Below, one piece after another: positions 26,702 through 36,993 of a stretch of 55,364 nt of DNA. The notes beneath the pieces are model-generated. The model ran no database searches, was not told the DNA's origin, and was given only the letters and a program-made list of their open reading frames with translations. Position 1 is the first letter of the stretch; every line of letters starts with the position of its first letter. Made by a program: the position numbers and the translations under genes. The DNA is from [Clostridium] methylpentosum DSM 5476. GTDB lineage: Bacteria > Bacillota > Clostridia > Oscillospirales > Ruminococcaceae. Location: NCBI GenBank assembly GCA_000158655.1, contig EQ973344.1, positions 207,431 to 262,794 of the forward strand, given 5' to 3'.

Positions 26702-29300
26702 TTATTTTACAAGGGTTTTCAACTCGTAGAGGACATTGAGCGCCTCGATGGGGCTGAGGGTATTCGGATCAGTTTTACGAATTTTCTCAAGTGCCTGTTC
26801 GGAAGAATTGTCGTCAAAACTAATCTGTAAAGTAGATTCACTTGACATATAATCCTGGGGCTGAACCTGTGGTTTTCCGCTTTCGAGCTCGGCGAGAATC
26901 TCATTTGCCCGTCCGACCACCTGGTCGGGAATACCAGCGAGCTTTGCCACTGCGATGCCGTAGCTGTCGTCCGCTCCGCCCCGCACAATTTTGCGCAGAA
27001 AGGTGATGTCATCCCCTCTTTTTTTGACAACAATATTGTAATTGACCACTCCCTCGAGCTGTTTCTCGAGCACAGTTAACTCGTGATAATGGGTGGCAAA
27101 GAGGGTCTTGCAGCCGAGCTGGCGCGTTTGCACCATGTATTCCACAACCGCTTTGGCAATGCTCATCCCGTCAAAGGTCGAGGTGCCACGCCCGATTTCA
27201 TCGAGAATGACCAGACTGTTTTTGGTGGCGTGCTTGAGGATGTGCGCCACCTCGCTCATCTCCACCATAAAGGTTGACTGCCCGGCGGAGAGATCGTCCG
27301 ACGCGCCGACACGGGTGAAAATTTTGTCCACCAGCGCGATCCGCGCGTACTTTGCGGGCACAAAGCTTCCGATCTGCGCCATGAGCACGATGAGGGCGAC
27401 CTGCCGCATATAGGTCGACTTTCCCGCCATGTTCGGCCCGGTGATAATCGCCATGCGGTTTGCCCCCACGTCGAGCAGGGTGTCGTTGGGCACAAAGGGG
27501 GAATCGAGCACCGTCTCCACAACAGGATGGCGCCCCTCCTTGATCACGAGTTCCCCGCCCGTCGCAATTTCGGGGCAGACGTAGTTGTTGTCCACCGCCA
27601 CCTCTGCAAAAGAGCAGAGTACGTCAACCGCAGCCACCGCTCCGGCAGTCTGCTGTATGTAGTGGAGCTGCTCCGCGACATACCGGCGCAGCTCTTCAAA
27701 TATTTCCTGTTCAAGGACAACGATCCGCTCGTTGGCCATGAGCACCTTGTGCTCGTATTGCTTGAGCTCATCCGTGATAAACCGTTCGCAGTTCGCAAGC
27801 GTCTGCTTGCGGATGTAGTGTTCGGGAACCTGGTCAAAGAAACGACTTGGTCACCTCGATGTAGTATCCAAACACCCGGTTGTAGCTGATTTTGAGCTTT
27901 TTGATTCCCGTGCGCTCTTTTTCCCGCTCCTCAAGCTTGAGGATGTAGTCCTTGCCGTTGTCCCGAATCCCGCGCAATTCATCGAGCTCTTCGTTAAAGC
28001 CGGGCTTGATGACCCCGCCCTCTTTGAGGTTGATCGGCGGTTCGTCGATCACCGCGTTTTCAATCAGGTTGTGCAGTTCGGTCATGTCGGCCATCTTCCC
28101 GTTGAGCTCGGCGAGCAGCGGGGCGCCAAGTAGTGCGAGCTGCTCCTTGAGCTGCGGCAGATGTTGCGCAGTGAAGGAGAGCGCCTTGAGTTCGCGGGGG
28201 GAGACCGAGCCGTAAATGACCTTTGTCATCAGCCGTTCGAGGTCGTAGACGTTGGAGAGCAGCGATATGATCTCCCCTCGGACGACCGGCTGGCTGATCA
28301 ACTCTCCGACTGCGGCCTGGCGTTTGAGGATTTTAGCCGGACCGATGAGCGGCTGCTCAATGGTCTTGCGCATCAACCGTTTGCCCATCGAGGTCTTGGT
28401 GCGGTCGAGCACCCACAGCAAGCTCCCCTTCTTCTCCCCGCTGCGCATTGTCTCGGTGAGTTCGAGATTGCGCCGCGCAGTGAGATCGATGGAGAGATAC
28501 TGCTCGTCGTTGTAAACGGTCAGGTTGACAATTCGCTTCGCCCCATCCTTCTGAGTTTCCACGATGTATCCGAGCAGTGCGCCGAGGCTGCGCAGGGCAA
28601 GAGGGGAATTCTCCAGTCCAGCCTGCTGCGGCGTCTTGCCGAATTGCTTCTGCACAAGCTCCCTGGCCTGGCTGGCGCTGTACTCCTCTTCCATCAACAG
28701 TTCCCCGGTACACTGCATTTTGGTTTTGAGATAGTGCGCCACTTCCTTGAGGTCGACAAACGCCTCGTTAAAAAGGATCTCCGAAGGGGAAAAACGCTGG
28801 AGCTCGTTGATGATGTCCGCCGTGAGGTTAGAGGAACGAAACTCCGAGGTGTAGGCGATACCGGTCGAGACGTCCGCAAAGCTGATTCCAAAACTCTTTT
28901 TTTCGACATAGACACTGCAGATGTAGTTGTTTTTCCCCTCTTCGAGCATGTTGCCCTCCGCAATGGTACCTGGCGTGATGACGCGGATGACCTCGCGGGA
29001 GACAATGCCCTTGGCAAAGGCGGGGTTCTCCGTCTGCTCACAGATTGCCACTTTGTAGCCTTTTGTGACCAAACGTTTGATATAAGTATCAACACTGTGA
29101 AAAGGAACGCCACACATCGGTGCACGTTCCTCCAGTCCACAATCTCTTCCTGTTAGGGTCAGTTCCAGTTCCTTGGACGCTAAAATCGCGTCATCGAAAA
29201 ACAGCTCGTAGAAATCGCCCAGGCGAAAAAACAAAAGGTGATCCTTGTGGCGCTCCTTGATCTGCTTGTATTGTTGCATCATGGGTGACAGTTTGTCCAC
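26702..29300 (-). pseudogene. mutS: DNA mismatch repair protein MutS, reading frame split by a +1 shift at CTTTGAC
   Basis: Two adjoining frames (29300-27834 and 27830-26702) together encode a full MutS of about 865 residues. N-terminal mismatch-reading motif GDFYELF, connector, core and clamp (to ...EVTKSFL), then in the +1 frame [24 protein letters not shown] and the ATPase with Walker [10 protein letters not shown] and Walker [13 protein letters not shown]. The first frame ends at TGA (27834-27836) in the context TCG TTT CTT TGA C; one T fewer, or a +1 slip, restores the conserved L-D-Q-V-P. CTT TGA C is exactly the recoding heptamer of prfB. GTG start with GGAGGG. Either a programmed shift, a real inactivating insertion, or a sequencing error in the T run. 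Confidence 0.9.
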
Positions 29301-29326
29301 GGTTTTTCCTCCCTGACCAAAAGTGT

Positions 29327-29737
29327 TTAGTGGCAGCCAGCGCAGCCAGAGCAGTTTCCGCCGCAGCCGGCAGCCGGCTCAAGATCGCAGTTTTCGGGGT
29401 CGCCGCCGTTAAACGCCTCAGCGAGGATGGTGTTGACGTGGTTCATCAGCTTCTGCACCTTCTGCATGGCAGTGTCATAGGCGATCATGTTTTCATTCGC
29501 CATGATTTCGCCGTAGAGTTTCTGCATTTCGGCGTTCTTTTTGCTGAGCTTGTCCTCGTCCTGGTCTTTTTGCTGCATCATGGTCTCCACCTCAATCTTT
29601 TTCAGATTGAACGCGCCGATGAGCTCGTGAAGATGCTCGTCCGCATCATTCGCGGTTTTTGCCGCTATCAGGTCGCTGTACTCCTCGGTTGCCTGAATTG
29701 CTTTTCCAAGATCTCTTGCCATACGAATAACTTCCAT
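29327..29737 (-). CDS. ymcA: YlbF/YmcA family protein (RicA/RicF-type)
   Basis: 136 residues, mainly helical (Com_YlbF domain), with a C-terminal Cys-rich tail GCGGNCSGCAGCH. In Bacillus, YlbF, YmcA and YaaT form the Ric/Y-complex that carries [4Fe-4S] clusters and stimulates RNase Y processing, sporulation and competence. The position between miaB and mutS matches ymcA next to miaB in Bacillus, so I lean to YmcA; YlbF cannot be excluded. ATG 29737 with AAAAAGGAG; upstream in-frame codons overlap the miaB end. 17 bases after miaB. Confidence 0.85.
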   Translation of the reverse strand: MEVIRMARDLGKAIQATEEYSDLIAAKTANDADEHLHELIGAFNLKKIEVETMMQQKDQDEDKLSKKNAEMQKLYGEIMANENMIAYDTAMQKVQKLMNHVNTILAEAFNGGDPENCDLEPAAGCGGNCSGCAGCH

Positions 29738-29753
29738 TTGTGATTTCTCCTTT

Positions 29754-31244
29754 TTACTGAATGCGGTCCGCTGAACTGTCAGACGGCCGCGGGTTGTGTT
29801 CTGCTTCTGTATCCTGCGGGGCTTTGAGGCTGCCCACAAGGGCGGCTTGGTGCGCCTGGGTAATCTTTACGTCGGCAAAGCTGCCGATCAGGGCGGGAGG
29901 GCCTTCAAACTCCACAAGGATATTGTGCTCGTCTCGTCCGGTGAGCATTCCTTCTTTTTTTCCAGTCCCGTCGACGAGCACCCGCGCGGTCTGCCCGACA
30001 TAGCCCTCAAAGTTCGCGCGGCCAATTTTAGCCTGCACTTCGAGCAGCTCGCGGAACCATCTGGATTTTTCCTTCGGATCGACCGGGTCGTCGTAGTTGG
30101 CGGCCTTGGTCCCCACCCGTTTGGAGTAGATGAAGGTGTAGAGCAGGTCGTAGCCAACTGCTTCAATTAATTTGAGTGTGCCCTGAAAGTTCTCATAGGT
30201 CTCACCCGGGAAGCCGACAATGATATCGCTTGAGAGGGAAAGCCCTGGAATTCTCTTTTTAGCGTACTCGACAAGCTCTAGATATTGCTCACAGGTGTAG
30301 CCACGGTTCATCCTGCGGAGAATCTCGTCGCTCCCACACTGCACCGGCAGGTGGAGGTGGTTGCACACCTTGTCGCAATCCGCAATGGTGTCGATGAGCT
30401 CGCGGGTTGCATCCTTGGGGTGAGAGGTCATAAACCGGATGCGAAAATCGCCCGGAATGTCGTTGATCATCCGCAAAAGCTGTGAAAAGCGAATTGGCTG
30501 CGGGAGATTTTTCCCGTACGAGTTGACGTTTTGCCCGAGCAGGGTGATCTCCTTGTAGCCGTCTGCCACCAGCTGGCGGGCTTCCCGGAGAATCGCGTCC
30601 GGCTCTCGGCTGCGCTCTCGCCCCCGCACATAGGGGACGATGCAGTAGGTGCAGAAGTTGTTGCATCCATACATAATCGGCAGCCACGCCTTACTCCCCT
30701 CCTCTCGTACAACTGGGAGGTCCTCGGCAATTACCCCGTCGCTCTGGGTGCTGTCAAACACCCGTTTGTGTTCGGTGAGCGCGCGGTAGACAAGTTCGGG
30801 CAGCCGGTGCACCACATGAGTGCCGAACACCAGCCCCACATAGGGATAGCTCTTGCGGATTTTCTCCACAATGTGCTCCTGCTGCATCATACAGCCGCAC
30901 ACCGCGATGATGAGATTGGGGTTCTCCTTTTTGAGATGTGCGAGCGCGCCGATGTTGCCGAACACGCGGTCCTCGGCGTTTTCCCGCACAGCACAGGTGT
31001 TAAAGAGGATAAAATCCGCCTCATCCGGCTCATCGGTGAATTCGTATCCGATTTCGTGCAGGATTCCGCGTATTTTCTCTCCGTCCGCGACGTTGGCCTG
31101 GCAGCCGTAGGTTCGGGTGCAGGCGAGCCGCCGCCGGCCGGTTTTGCGCAGATGGTCCTCGTTGAGTGCGAGCACCTTGCCGGCGAACAGTTCCTGCTGC
31201 TCAAGCTCTGCGCATGGGATTTCAAACGGTTTGGTCTGTGACAT
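29754..31244 (-). CDS. miaB: tRNA-2-methylthio-N6-dimethylallyladenosine synthase
   Basis: 496 residues; radical SAM methylthiotransferase that turns i6A37 into ms2i6A37. N-terminal UPF0004 domain with three Cys (TYGCQAN, NTCAVR, CGCMMQ), radical SAM triad CNNFCTYC (~residue 202), and a C-terminal TRAM domain. It has a longer N-terminal extension (~40 residues before RRLACTRTYGCQ) than many MiaB proteins, as is common in Clostridia. First gene of miaB-ymcA-mutS-mutL-miaA, with its own promoter. Confidence 0.96.
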   Translation of the reverse strand: MSQTKPFEIPCAELEQQELFAGKVLALNEDHLRKTGRRRLACTRTYGCQANVADGEKIRGILHEIGYEFTDEPDEADFILFNTCAVRENAEDRVFGNIGALAHLKKENPNLIIAVCGCMMQQEHIVEKIRKSYPYVGLVFGTHVVHRLPELVYRALTEHKRVFDSTQSDGVIAEDLPVVREEGSKAWLPIMYGCNNFCTYCIVPYVRGRERSREPDAILREARQLVADGYKEITLLGQNVNSYGKNLPQPIRFSQLLRMINDIPGDFRIRFMTSHPKDATRELIDTIADCDKVCNHLHLPVQCGSDEILRRMNRGYTCEQYLELVEYAKKRIPGLSLSSDIIVGFPGETYENFQGTLKLIEAVGYDLLYTFIYSKRVGTKAANYDDPVDPKEKSRWFRELLEVQAKIGRANFEGYVGQTARVLVDGTGKKEGMLTGRDEHNILVEFEGPPALIGSFADVKITQAHQAALVGSLKAPQDTEAEHNPRPSDSSADRIQ

Positions 31245-31291
31245 CTATCGACAGTTTCCTTCCATGTAAATGAGATAAATAACCAGTCTCC

Positions 31292-31321
31292 ATTATACCC
31301 CAACTGCTTCGCCGCTGTCAA
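31292..31321 (-). promoter_or_regulatory. Promoter for miaB-ymcA-mutS-mutL-miaA
   Basis: TTGACA (31316-31321), 18 bases, TATAAT (31292-31297) on the minus strand, ~45 bases before miaB. Confidence 0.75.
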
Positions 31322-31445
31322 TGAAAATTGTATGAACAGGTCGAATCGCAGCGGCCAGGTTCAGCCTTTTCTTCGCTTGTTTTCCACTGGGCGCTTTTGC
31401 TTCTCATCAAGCAGAGCCGGTAGTTTTTATTTCACTAAAACACAA

Positions 31446-31480
31446 GCAAGGGATACCCCGCCTGGGATATCCCTTGTTGA
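31446..31480 (-). terminator. Terminator-like hairpin after the histidine kinase gene
   Basis: CAAGGGATA (about 31448-31456) pairs with TATCCCTTG (31471-31479), with further CCC/GGG inside; modest T content afterwards. Confidence 0.6.
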
Positions 31481-31498
31481 CATAAGCTGTGCCTGCCA

Positions 31499-32965
31499 CT
31501 ATTCGTCAAATTCCTCTTCCTGATCAAAGTCAAACAACTCGAGTTCAAACCAAAAGACAACCCCGTCCTCGCTGTTGTATACACCGTAGCGGCCGTTGTG
31601 CGCCTCGACGATCGTCTTGACAATGGCAAGTCCGATGCCATAGCTCTTGTTAGAGGCTTTGCGGGCCTTGTCCGACTTATAAAAAATCGTAAAGACGTTT
31701 TCCAGCTCCTGCTGGCTGAGCGGGGCGTGGGAGTTGAAGATACTGGTGCGCACCCAGTTTTTGTGATGGGTGAGCCGCACATCGATGAGCTTTTTTTCAT
31801 CCACATATTTGATCGCGTTTTCAAACAGGTTGGTGAACACCTGGGTGATCCGGTTGTAGTCCCCTTTGACCATGTATTCCTCGCCGAGCTGGAGTTCAAA
31901 ATCAATTCCGCTCTGATCGAGCAGGATGCGGCAGTTTTTCACCACTGTTCCTATCAGGTCGTTCATGCTGAAAAACGACATGTCATAGCTGATCATCCCA
32001 CTCTCAAGCTGGGAGAGGGTGAGCAGCTGATTGACCAAACGGGTCATCGTCTCGCCCTGCTCGAGCAGGATGTCACACACCTCGGAGGTCTTTTCATCCT
32101 TGCTGTTGTCCTTGAGCATCTCGCCGTAGGCGGAAATCAGGCTGATCGGGGTTTTGAGGTCGTGCGAGACGTTTGCAATGAACTCCCGCCGCATCCGGTT
32201 GGTCTGCTCCTCCCGTTCCAGGTCGCGGCGCAGCAGGCTAATATTTTCCTTGAGCTTTTCCGACATGCTGTTGACGCTGTTGGCAAGCGCCTCGACCTCG
32301 TCCCCAGTGTGCACTTCGCACTGCTCGCTGAAGTCCATCGCAGCGATCTTCTGCGCCGCCTTGTCGATTTGTTTTATCGGCTTTGCGATACGGTTGGCCA
32401 GAATAACTGTGATGACAATTCCCAAAACAAGCGTTCCGACGCTTAAAAAGAGAAAGAACTTCATTGCAGTCTGGGCGGTCGCCTCGATAAAGGCGCGCGG
32501 GGTTTCCAGAAACAAATAGACCTGATCGTCAAGCTTAGAGTAGAGAAAAAGCGAGTCGGAGATTTCGTTTTTCTGCTGAATCACAATGGTGGGCGTTTTT
32601 TCAAGCTGTTCAAAAATTCCCGTTGACTGTGCCATGTACCACCAGGAGGTGGAATCGATTCTCGCCTGATAGTCAGAACCCTGCGAGCTGTTGAGCGAGA
32701 CGAGATTTCCTTTGATATACAGCAGATAGGTGACATTATTCTCCTGACAGTTGGTCAGCCCCTGCTGCAGTTCCTTGTTGGAGGAATTCTGATAGGCGGA
32801 TGTGATCTCTCTTTTCAGATCGCGCAGTTCGTTCTTTTTGTTGTGGATGTAATAGCTTTCCAAAAAAGTCTGGCCGAACACGAGCACAACGACAATGTTG
32901 ATCGACAGCACACAGAGGATTGCAAACATCAGCTTGTTGCGGATGCTGCCCATGAGTTTCGCCAT
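31499..32965 (-). CDS. Sensor histidine kinase
   Basis: 488 residues: two transmembrane segments (~residues 13-32 and ~165-190) enclosing a ~130-residue extracytoplasmic sensor, HAMP domain (~190-243), H box ANVSHDLKTPISLI with the phosphoacceptor His (~270), N box NLFENAIKY, and G2 YGIGLAIV. The G1 region is non-standard (SIFNSHAPL), resembling VanS-like kinases rather than the usual DxGxG. The C-terminus is a run of acidic residues. ATG with GGTGGAG; starts 2 bases after the response regulator stop. The stimulus is unknown. Confidence 0.92.
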   Translation of the reverse strand: MAKLMGSIRNKLMFAILCVLSINIVVVLVFGQTFLESYYIHNKKNELRDLKREITSAYQNSSNKELQQGLTNCQENNVTYLLYIKGNLVSLNSSQGSDYQARIDSTSWWYMAQSTGIFEQLEKTPTIVIQQKNEISDSLFLYSKLDDQVYLFLETPRAFIEATAQTAMKFFLFLSVGTLVLGIVITVILANRIAKPIKQIDKAAQKIAAMDFSEQCEVHTGDEVEALANSVNSMSEKLKENISLLRRDLEREEQTNRMRREFIANVSHDLKTPISLISAYGEMLKDNSKDEKTSEVCDILLEQGETMTRLVNQLLTLSQLESGMISYDMSFFSMNDLIGTVVKNCRILLDQSGIDFELQLGEEYMVKGDYNRITQVFTNLFENAIKYVDEKKLIDVRLTHHKNWVRTSIFNSHAPLSQQELENVFTIFYKSDKARKASNKSYGIGLAIVKTIVEAHNGRYGVYNSEDGVVFWFELELFDFDQEEEFDE

Positions 32966-32967
32966 AG

Positions 32968-33636
32968 TTACTCCACCGCCTCAAATTTGTAGCCGATTTT
33001 GCGGATGGTTTTGATGTATTCCTGCGCGCCGGGGATCTTGATCCGCAGGCATTTGATGTGGGTGTCCACCGTGCGGATATCTCCCTCGTAGTCCATCCCC
33101 CACACTGCTTGCAAAATCTGCTCTCGGTTGAGAACGATGTTTTTGTTGGCGACCAGGTAGCACAGCAGATCGTATTCGCGGGGGGTGAGGGAGATGCGCT
33201 GGTCATCTACATAGACGCTGTGTTCCCGGTACGAAATTTTGAGATTGCCCATGTTAAATTCGCTGTCCTGCAGCAGCCCTGCGCGCTTGAGGATGCTCTT
33301 GACCCGGGTGACAAGGATTTTGGGGCTGAACGGCTTGGAGATGTATTCATCCGCCCCGTGCTGGAAGCCGTTGAGTTCGTCAAACTCGGTGTTGCGCGCA
33401 GTCAGCATGATAATCGGTACGTCTGAGAGTTTGCGGATCTCGGCGCACACCTCAAGCCCATCCCTTTTTGGCATCATAATGTCGAGTAGGACGAGGGAAA
33501 AGTTATCCGAATAAAATTTATCGAGCGCATCTTCGCCGTCCTCCGCTTCCACAACGTGGTAGCCTTCACTTTTGAGATAACCGCTCACAACATAGCGAAG
33601 CTTTGCTTCGTCCTCTGCAATGAGTATTTTGATCAT
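32968..33636 (-). CDS. OmpR-family response regulator
   Basis: 222 residues. Receiver domain with phosphorylated Asp52 (LVLLDIMMP), Thr79 and Lys101 (SKPF); C-terminal winged helix (SLTPREYDLLCYLVANKN...RTVDTHIKCLRIKI). Cognate kinase follows directly. ATG 33636 with AAAGGAGGG; longer in-frame starts have no ribosome binding site. A ~170-base leader separates it from a promoter at 33817-33845. Confidence 0.95.
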   Translation of the reverse strand: MIKILIAEDEAKLRYVVSGYLKSEGYHVVEAEDGEDALDKFYSDNFSLVLLDIMMPKRDGLEVCAEIRKLSDVPIIMLTARNTEFDELNGFQHGADEYISKPFSPKILVTRVKSILKRAGLLQDSEFNMGNLKISYREHSVYVDDQRISLTPREYDLLCYLVANKNIVLNREQILQAVWGMDYEGDIRTVDTHIKCLRIKIPGAQEYIKTIRKIGYKFEAVE

Positions 33637-33816
33637 TCCAATACCCTCCTTTGCTGTGTAGGTAACCGTTAAATACATCCCGTCTGACGGCTCGGCGCAC
33701 ATCCTGCGGTCGGATTTTTGACCACTTCCGCGTCAAAAACGCTCCGAATACGATAGTATCTGTCCGCTTTTTTCTTGAACTGTTTCGCAGTCTGTACACC
33801 GGATTGAATCACCGCG

Positions 33817-33845
33817 TATTTAGAATAACACATGGTTGTGTTCAA
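33817..33845 (-). promoter_or_regulatory. Possible promoter for the two-component system
   Basis: TTGAAC (33840-33845), 17 bases, TAAATA (33817-33822) on the minus strand. Confidence 0.5.
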
Positions 33846-33852
33846 ATTGTGT

Positions 33853-34074
33853 TCATTTCCTGCCAAATAATTTTTTTTGAAGTTCAGCGGCCCGCTGTTT
33901 CCTCCGCTCGGTTTCCCCAGCGTCCTTTTGGTAACTTGTTCCGTCAAAAAACAAGATATCCCCCGGTTTGCTGCCGTCGGGGAGCTGCGACAGCGCAAGT
34001 TCCACCCTGCGCCGCCCATTGTCCTCGCATACGGCGATTCCCTCCTCGATCCGGTCAATGCTTAAATATTCCAT
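33853..34074 (-). CDS. DUF3006 domain protein
   Basis: 73 residues; small DUF3006 protein with the start MEYLSIDRIEEGIAVCED and the LPDGSKPGDIL segment, the usual form of the family. These proteins commonly accompany ComEC-like MBL genes, as here (20 bases downstream of that gene). Function unknown. Confidence 0.85.
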   Translation of the reverse strand: MEYLSIDRIEEGIAVCEDNGRRRVELALSQLPDGSKPGDILFFDGTSYQKDAGETERRKQRAAELQKKLFGRK

Positions 34075-34093
34075 GCGCTTTCCCTCCGCAGTT

Positions 34094-34981
34094 TTACTTT
34101 TCAGTTTGCACTGTCAGATTCGCTCCGTCCGTTCCAATGACGATGTCGCCGTTGAGGTCAGTCCGGTAAACTTGCTTCCCAGAAATACGGTTCAGCACCT
34201 GGTCGTGCGGGTGACCATAGCTGTTGCCCGCGCCCACGCAGATGGCGTAAGTGTCCGCTCCCACCGCGTCGAGAAACGCCTTGCTGTTGGAAGTCTTGCT
34301 CCCGTGATGGCTGAGCTTGAGCACGTCCGCCCGCACATCTGCATTGGCGTTGAGCAGGTCGTCCTCGACCTCTTTTTCCATGTCGCCGCCAAAGAGGAAT
34401 GTGGTGCTCCCATAGGTGAGCTTTGCGACGACCGACATGTCGTTGAGGTCGTCATAGTCGCGCAGCGGGCCGAGAATCTCGAGCGTCGCGTCGCCAAAGG
34501 TATACATCTGCCCCGGCTCGGCCGCTGTGACTGGCAGATTTTTGTCCGCAATCGCCGTGAGCACGTCGGTGTAGGTTTTGGTGGTGGGGACGAGGCTGTC
34601 CGGCAGTTCAGGCATCAGCACCTCGCCCACCTCAATGCGGTTGATCACGGTGTCCATCCCGCCGATGTGGTCGGAGTGCGGGTGCGTCCCGATGAATAGG
34701 TCGATTTTTTCAATTCCCTGCTTGTTTAAATAATCCAGCACGGTGTTGCCCTTGTCGTTCTCCCCCGCGTCGATGAGGATCGACTGATCCCCCACCCGGA
34801 TGAGCTCGCAGTCCCCCTGACCGACGTCGATAAAGTGCACGCTGACATCGGTGCCGGGTGTGATTGGCTTGGGATCGTCCCCAAAGAACTGATAACCGAT
34901 CCAGGAGACGCCGAGTATGACGAGCGCTGCCAATAGGCTGGTGAGGCTTACCGCCGCTTTGTTTTTCCGTTTTGCTGCCAT
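34094..34981 (-). CDS. ComEC/Rec2-like metallo-beta-lactamase-fold protein, membrane anchored
   Basis: 295 residues: N-terminal signal anchor (residues ~8-30), then an MBL-fold domain as in the C-terminal part of Com[15 protein letters not shown] (~49-61), the metal motif [21 protein letters not shown], and SHHGSKTS. It lacks the ComEC channel. Likely an extracytoplasmic phosphodiesterase or nuclease; substrate unknown. It overlaps the 3' end of the YgiQ gene by 34 bases, so they are in the same operon with DUF3006 after it. Confidence 0.9.
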   Translation of the reverse strand: MAAKRKNKAAVSLTSLLAALVILGVSWIGYQFFGDDPKPITPGTDVSVHFIDVGQGDCELIRVGDQSILIDAGENDKGNTVLDYLNKQGIEKIDLFIGTHPHSDHIGGMDTVINRIEVGEVLMPELPDSLVPTTKTYTDVLTAIADKNLPVTAAEPGQMYTFGDATLEILGPLRDYDDLNDMSVVAKLTYGSTTFLFGGDMEKEVEDDLLNANADVRADVLKLSHHGSKTSNSKAFLDAVGADTYAICVGAGNSYGHPHDQVLNRISGKQVYRTDLNGDIVIGTDGANLTVQTEK

Positions 34982-36894
34982 TTGGTTCCTCTCTTTGACT
35001 TGTTTTCACTTCGCTTGTTTTTCCCGGATTTGCCTTGCGGCTTGTCCGTGCGCTTGTATCCACCAGTGTTGTTTTTGGTTTCCTGACGGGGCTTGTCCGA
35101 CGGGTCGGGGCGCACCAGGCAGTGGGGACCGTTCCCGATGAGGTCGGGGCGGTTTGCCTTGCGCAGCGCCTTGATCACCATCCGCTTGTTCTGCGGCTTA
35201 AAGTATTGCAGCAAAGCGCGCTGCATCGCCTTTTCCTCTGCGGTCTTGGGGACGTAAACCGGCTTCATAGTGAGCGGGTCGAGTCCGGTGTAGAACATAC
35301 AGGTCGATACAGTGCCCGGCGTGGGATAAAAATCCTGTACCTGCTCGGGACGAATATTTTCTATTTTCAAAAAGAGCGCGAGCTCCACCGCCTCCTTGAG
35401 GGTGCAGCCAGGGTGGGAGGACATCAGGTAGGGCACGAGGTACTGCTCCTTGCCCGCCTCCCGGGTGGTCTGATAAAATTTCTCCATGAATTGCTTGTAG
35501 GTCTCAACGTGGGGCTTGCCCATGCAGTCGAGCGCAGCGTTGGCGCAGTGTTCCGGGGCCACCTTGAGCTGTCCGCTGACGTGGTGCTCCACAAGCTCCC
35601 GCAGAAAGCTGTCGTCGGGGTCCTCCATAAGGTAATCGTACCGGATGCCCGAGCGGATAAATACCTTCTTGACGCCGGGAAGCTGCCGCACCTCCTGTAA
35701 AATATGTAGGTACTCGCTGTGGTCCACGTCGAGGTTTTTGCAGGGGGTTGGCGCAAGGCATTTCTTGCCCCTGCACAGACCATGCTCCAGCTGGTTTTTA
35801 CAAGAGGGGTGGCGGAAGTTAGCTGTCGGCCCGCCGATATCGTGAATGTAGCCTTTGAAGTTGGGGCTCTGGGTGAGCTTTCTCGCCTCGGCGAGAATCG
35901 ACTTTTCACTGCGGCAGGTGATCATCCTGCCCTGGTGCAGCGTAATGGCGCAAAAATTGCAGTCGCCAAAGCAGCCGCGGTTGTGGGCGATTGAGAACTC
36001 CACCTCCTGGATTGCGGGCACACCGCCCTGCTTTTCGTAAACAGGGTGATAGGTGCGGGCAAACGGGAGGGCGTACACCTTGTCGAGTTCACTCTGGTTG
36101 AGCGGGCGCATCGGCGGATTCTGCACGAGCATTTTGTCCCCATGCCGCTGAAGCAGAGCGCGCCCGGTGATGGGATCCTGTTCCAGAAACTGGAGCTTAC
36201 ACGCCTTGGCATAGCTCTCCTTGCTCTGTACGACCTGGGCATAAGAAGGGCACTCCTTGCAGCCGATCGGGGTGTTGCGCGGCTCGGTGAGGTAACAGGT
36301 CCCGCGGATGTCTGTCATGGAGTGAATGGGCTCCCCCTCACTCAAACGGCGGGTGATCTCCCGGGTTTGCAGCTCTCCCATTCCGTAGACGAGTAGATCG
36401 GCGCCGCTGTCGACGAGAATCGACTCCCGGACCGCATCATCCCAGTAATCGTAATGGGCAAACCGCCGCAGGGACGCCTCGAGACCGCCGATGATGATGG
36501 GCACGCTGTCCCCGAAAATCTTCCGCAAGCAGCGGCAGTAGACGTTGACCGCGCGGTCGGGCCGGTGGCCCGCCTGGTTGCCGGGGGAATAGGCGTCATC
36601 GCTGCGCAGCCGTTTGGCGGCGGTGTAGTGGGTGACCATTGAGTCGACGTTGCCCGAGGTGACGAGGAAGGCGTATTTGGGCTTGCCCAGGCGCTCAAAA
36701 TCCTTGGTTCCCTGCCAGCGCGGCTGAGCGATCACGCCGACGGTAAAACCCTCGGCCTCGATGACACGGGAAATGATCGCCGCTCCAAAACTCGGATGGT
36801 CGACATAAGCGTCCCCGGTGATGCAGATAAAGTCAAGCTGGTCAATGCCCCGATCGATCATGTCTTGTTTGGAGATCGGCAGAAAATCTGACAT
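34948..36894 (-). CDS. YgiQ family (UPF0313) radical SAM protein
   Basis: 648 residues. UPF0313 N-terminal domain ([34 protein letters not shown]), radical SAM cluster CFGDCNFC (~residue 325), and a very basic, low-complexity C-terminal tail. The reaction is not known for the family. ATG 36894 with AAAGGA; upstream in-frame codons lack a site. Between ftsK and the MBL gene. Confidence 0.92.
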   Translation of the reverse strand: MSDFLPISKQDMIDRGIDQLDFICITGDAYVDHPSFGAAIISRVIEAEGFTVGVIAQPRWQGTKDFERLGKPKYAFLVTSGNVDSMVTHYTAAKRLRSDDAYSPGNQAGHRPDRAVNVYCRCLRKIFGDSVPIIIGGLEASLRRFAHYDYWDDAVRESILVDSGADLLVYGMGELQTREITRRLSEGEPIHSMTDIRGTCYLTEPRNTPIGCKECPSYAQVVQSKESYAKACKLQFLEQDPITGRALLQRHGDKMLVQNPPMRPLNQSELDKVYALPFARTYHPVYEKQGGVPAIQEVEFSIAHNRGCFGDCNFCAITLHQGRMITCRSEKSILAEARKLTQSPNFKGYIHDIGGPTANFRHPSCKNQLEHGLCRGKKCLAPTPCKNLDVDHSEYLHILQEVRQLPGVKKVFIRSGIRYDYLMEDPDDSFLRELVEHHVSGQLKVAPEHCANAALDCMGKPHVETYKQFMEKFYQTTREAGKEQYLVPYLMSSHPGCTLKEAVELALFLKIENIRPEQVQDFYPTPGTVSTCMFYTGLDPLTMKPVYVPKTAEEKAMQRALLQYFKPQNKRMVIKALRKANRPDLIGNGPHCLVRPDPSDKPRQETKNNTGGYKRTDKPQGKSGKNKRSENKSKRGTKWQQNGKTKRR

Positions 36895-36993
36895 AGTTTT
36901 AATTCCTTTCGGTTTGTATCCTATCGCCCTTTTCAGTTCATCCTGTGGGGTGCAGAAACTGCACATCCGCATGGGGAACAGAAAGCGGCCGTT

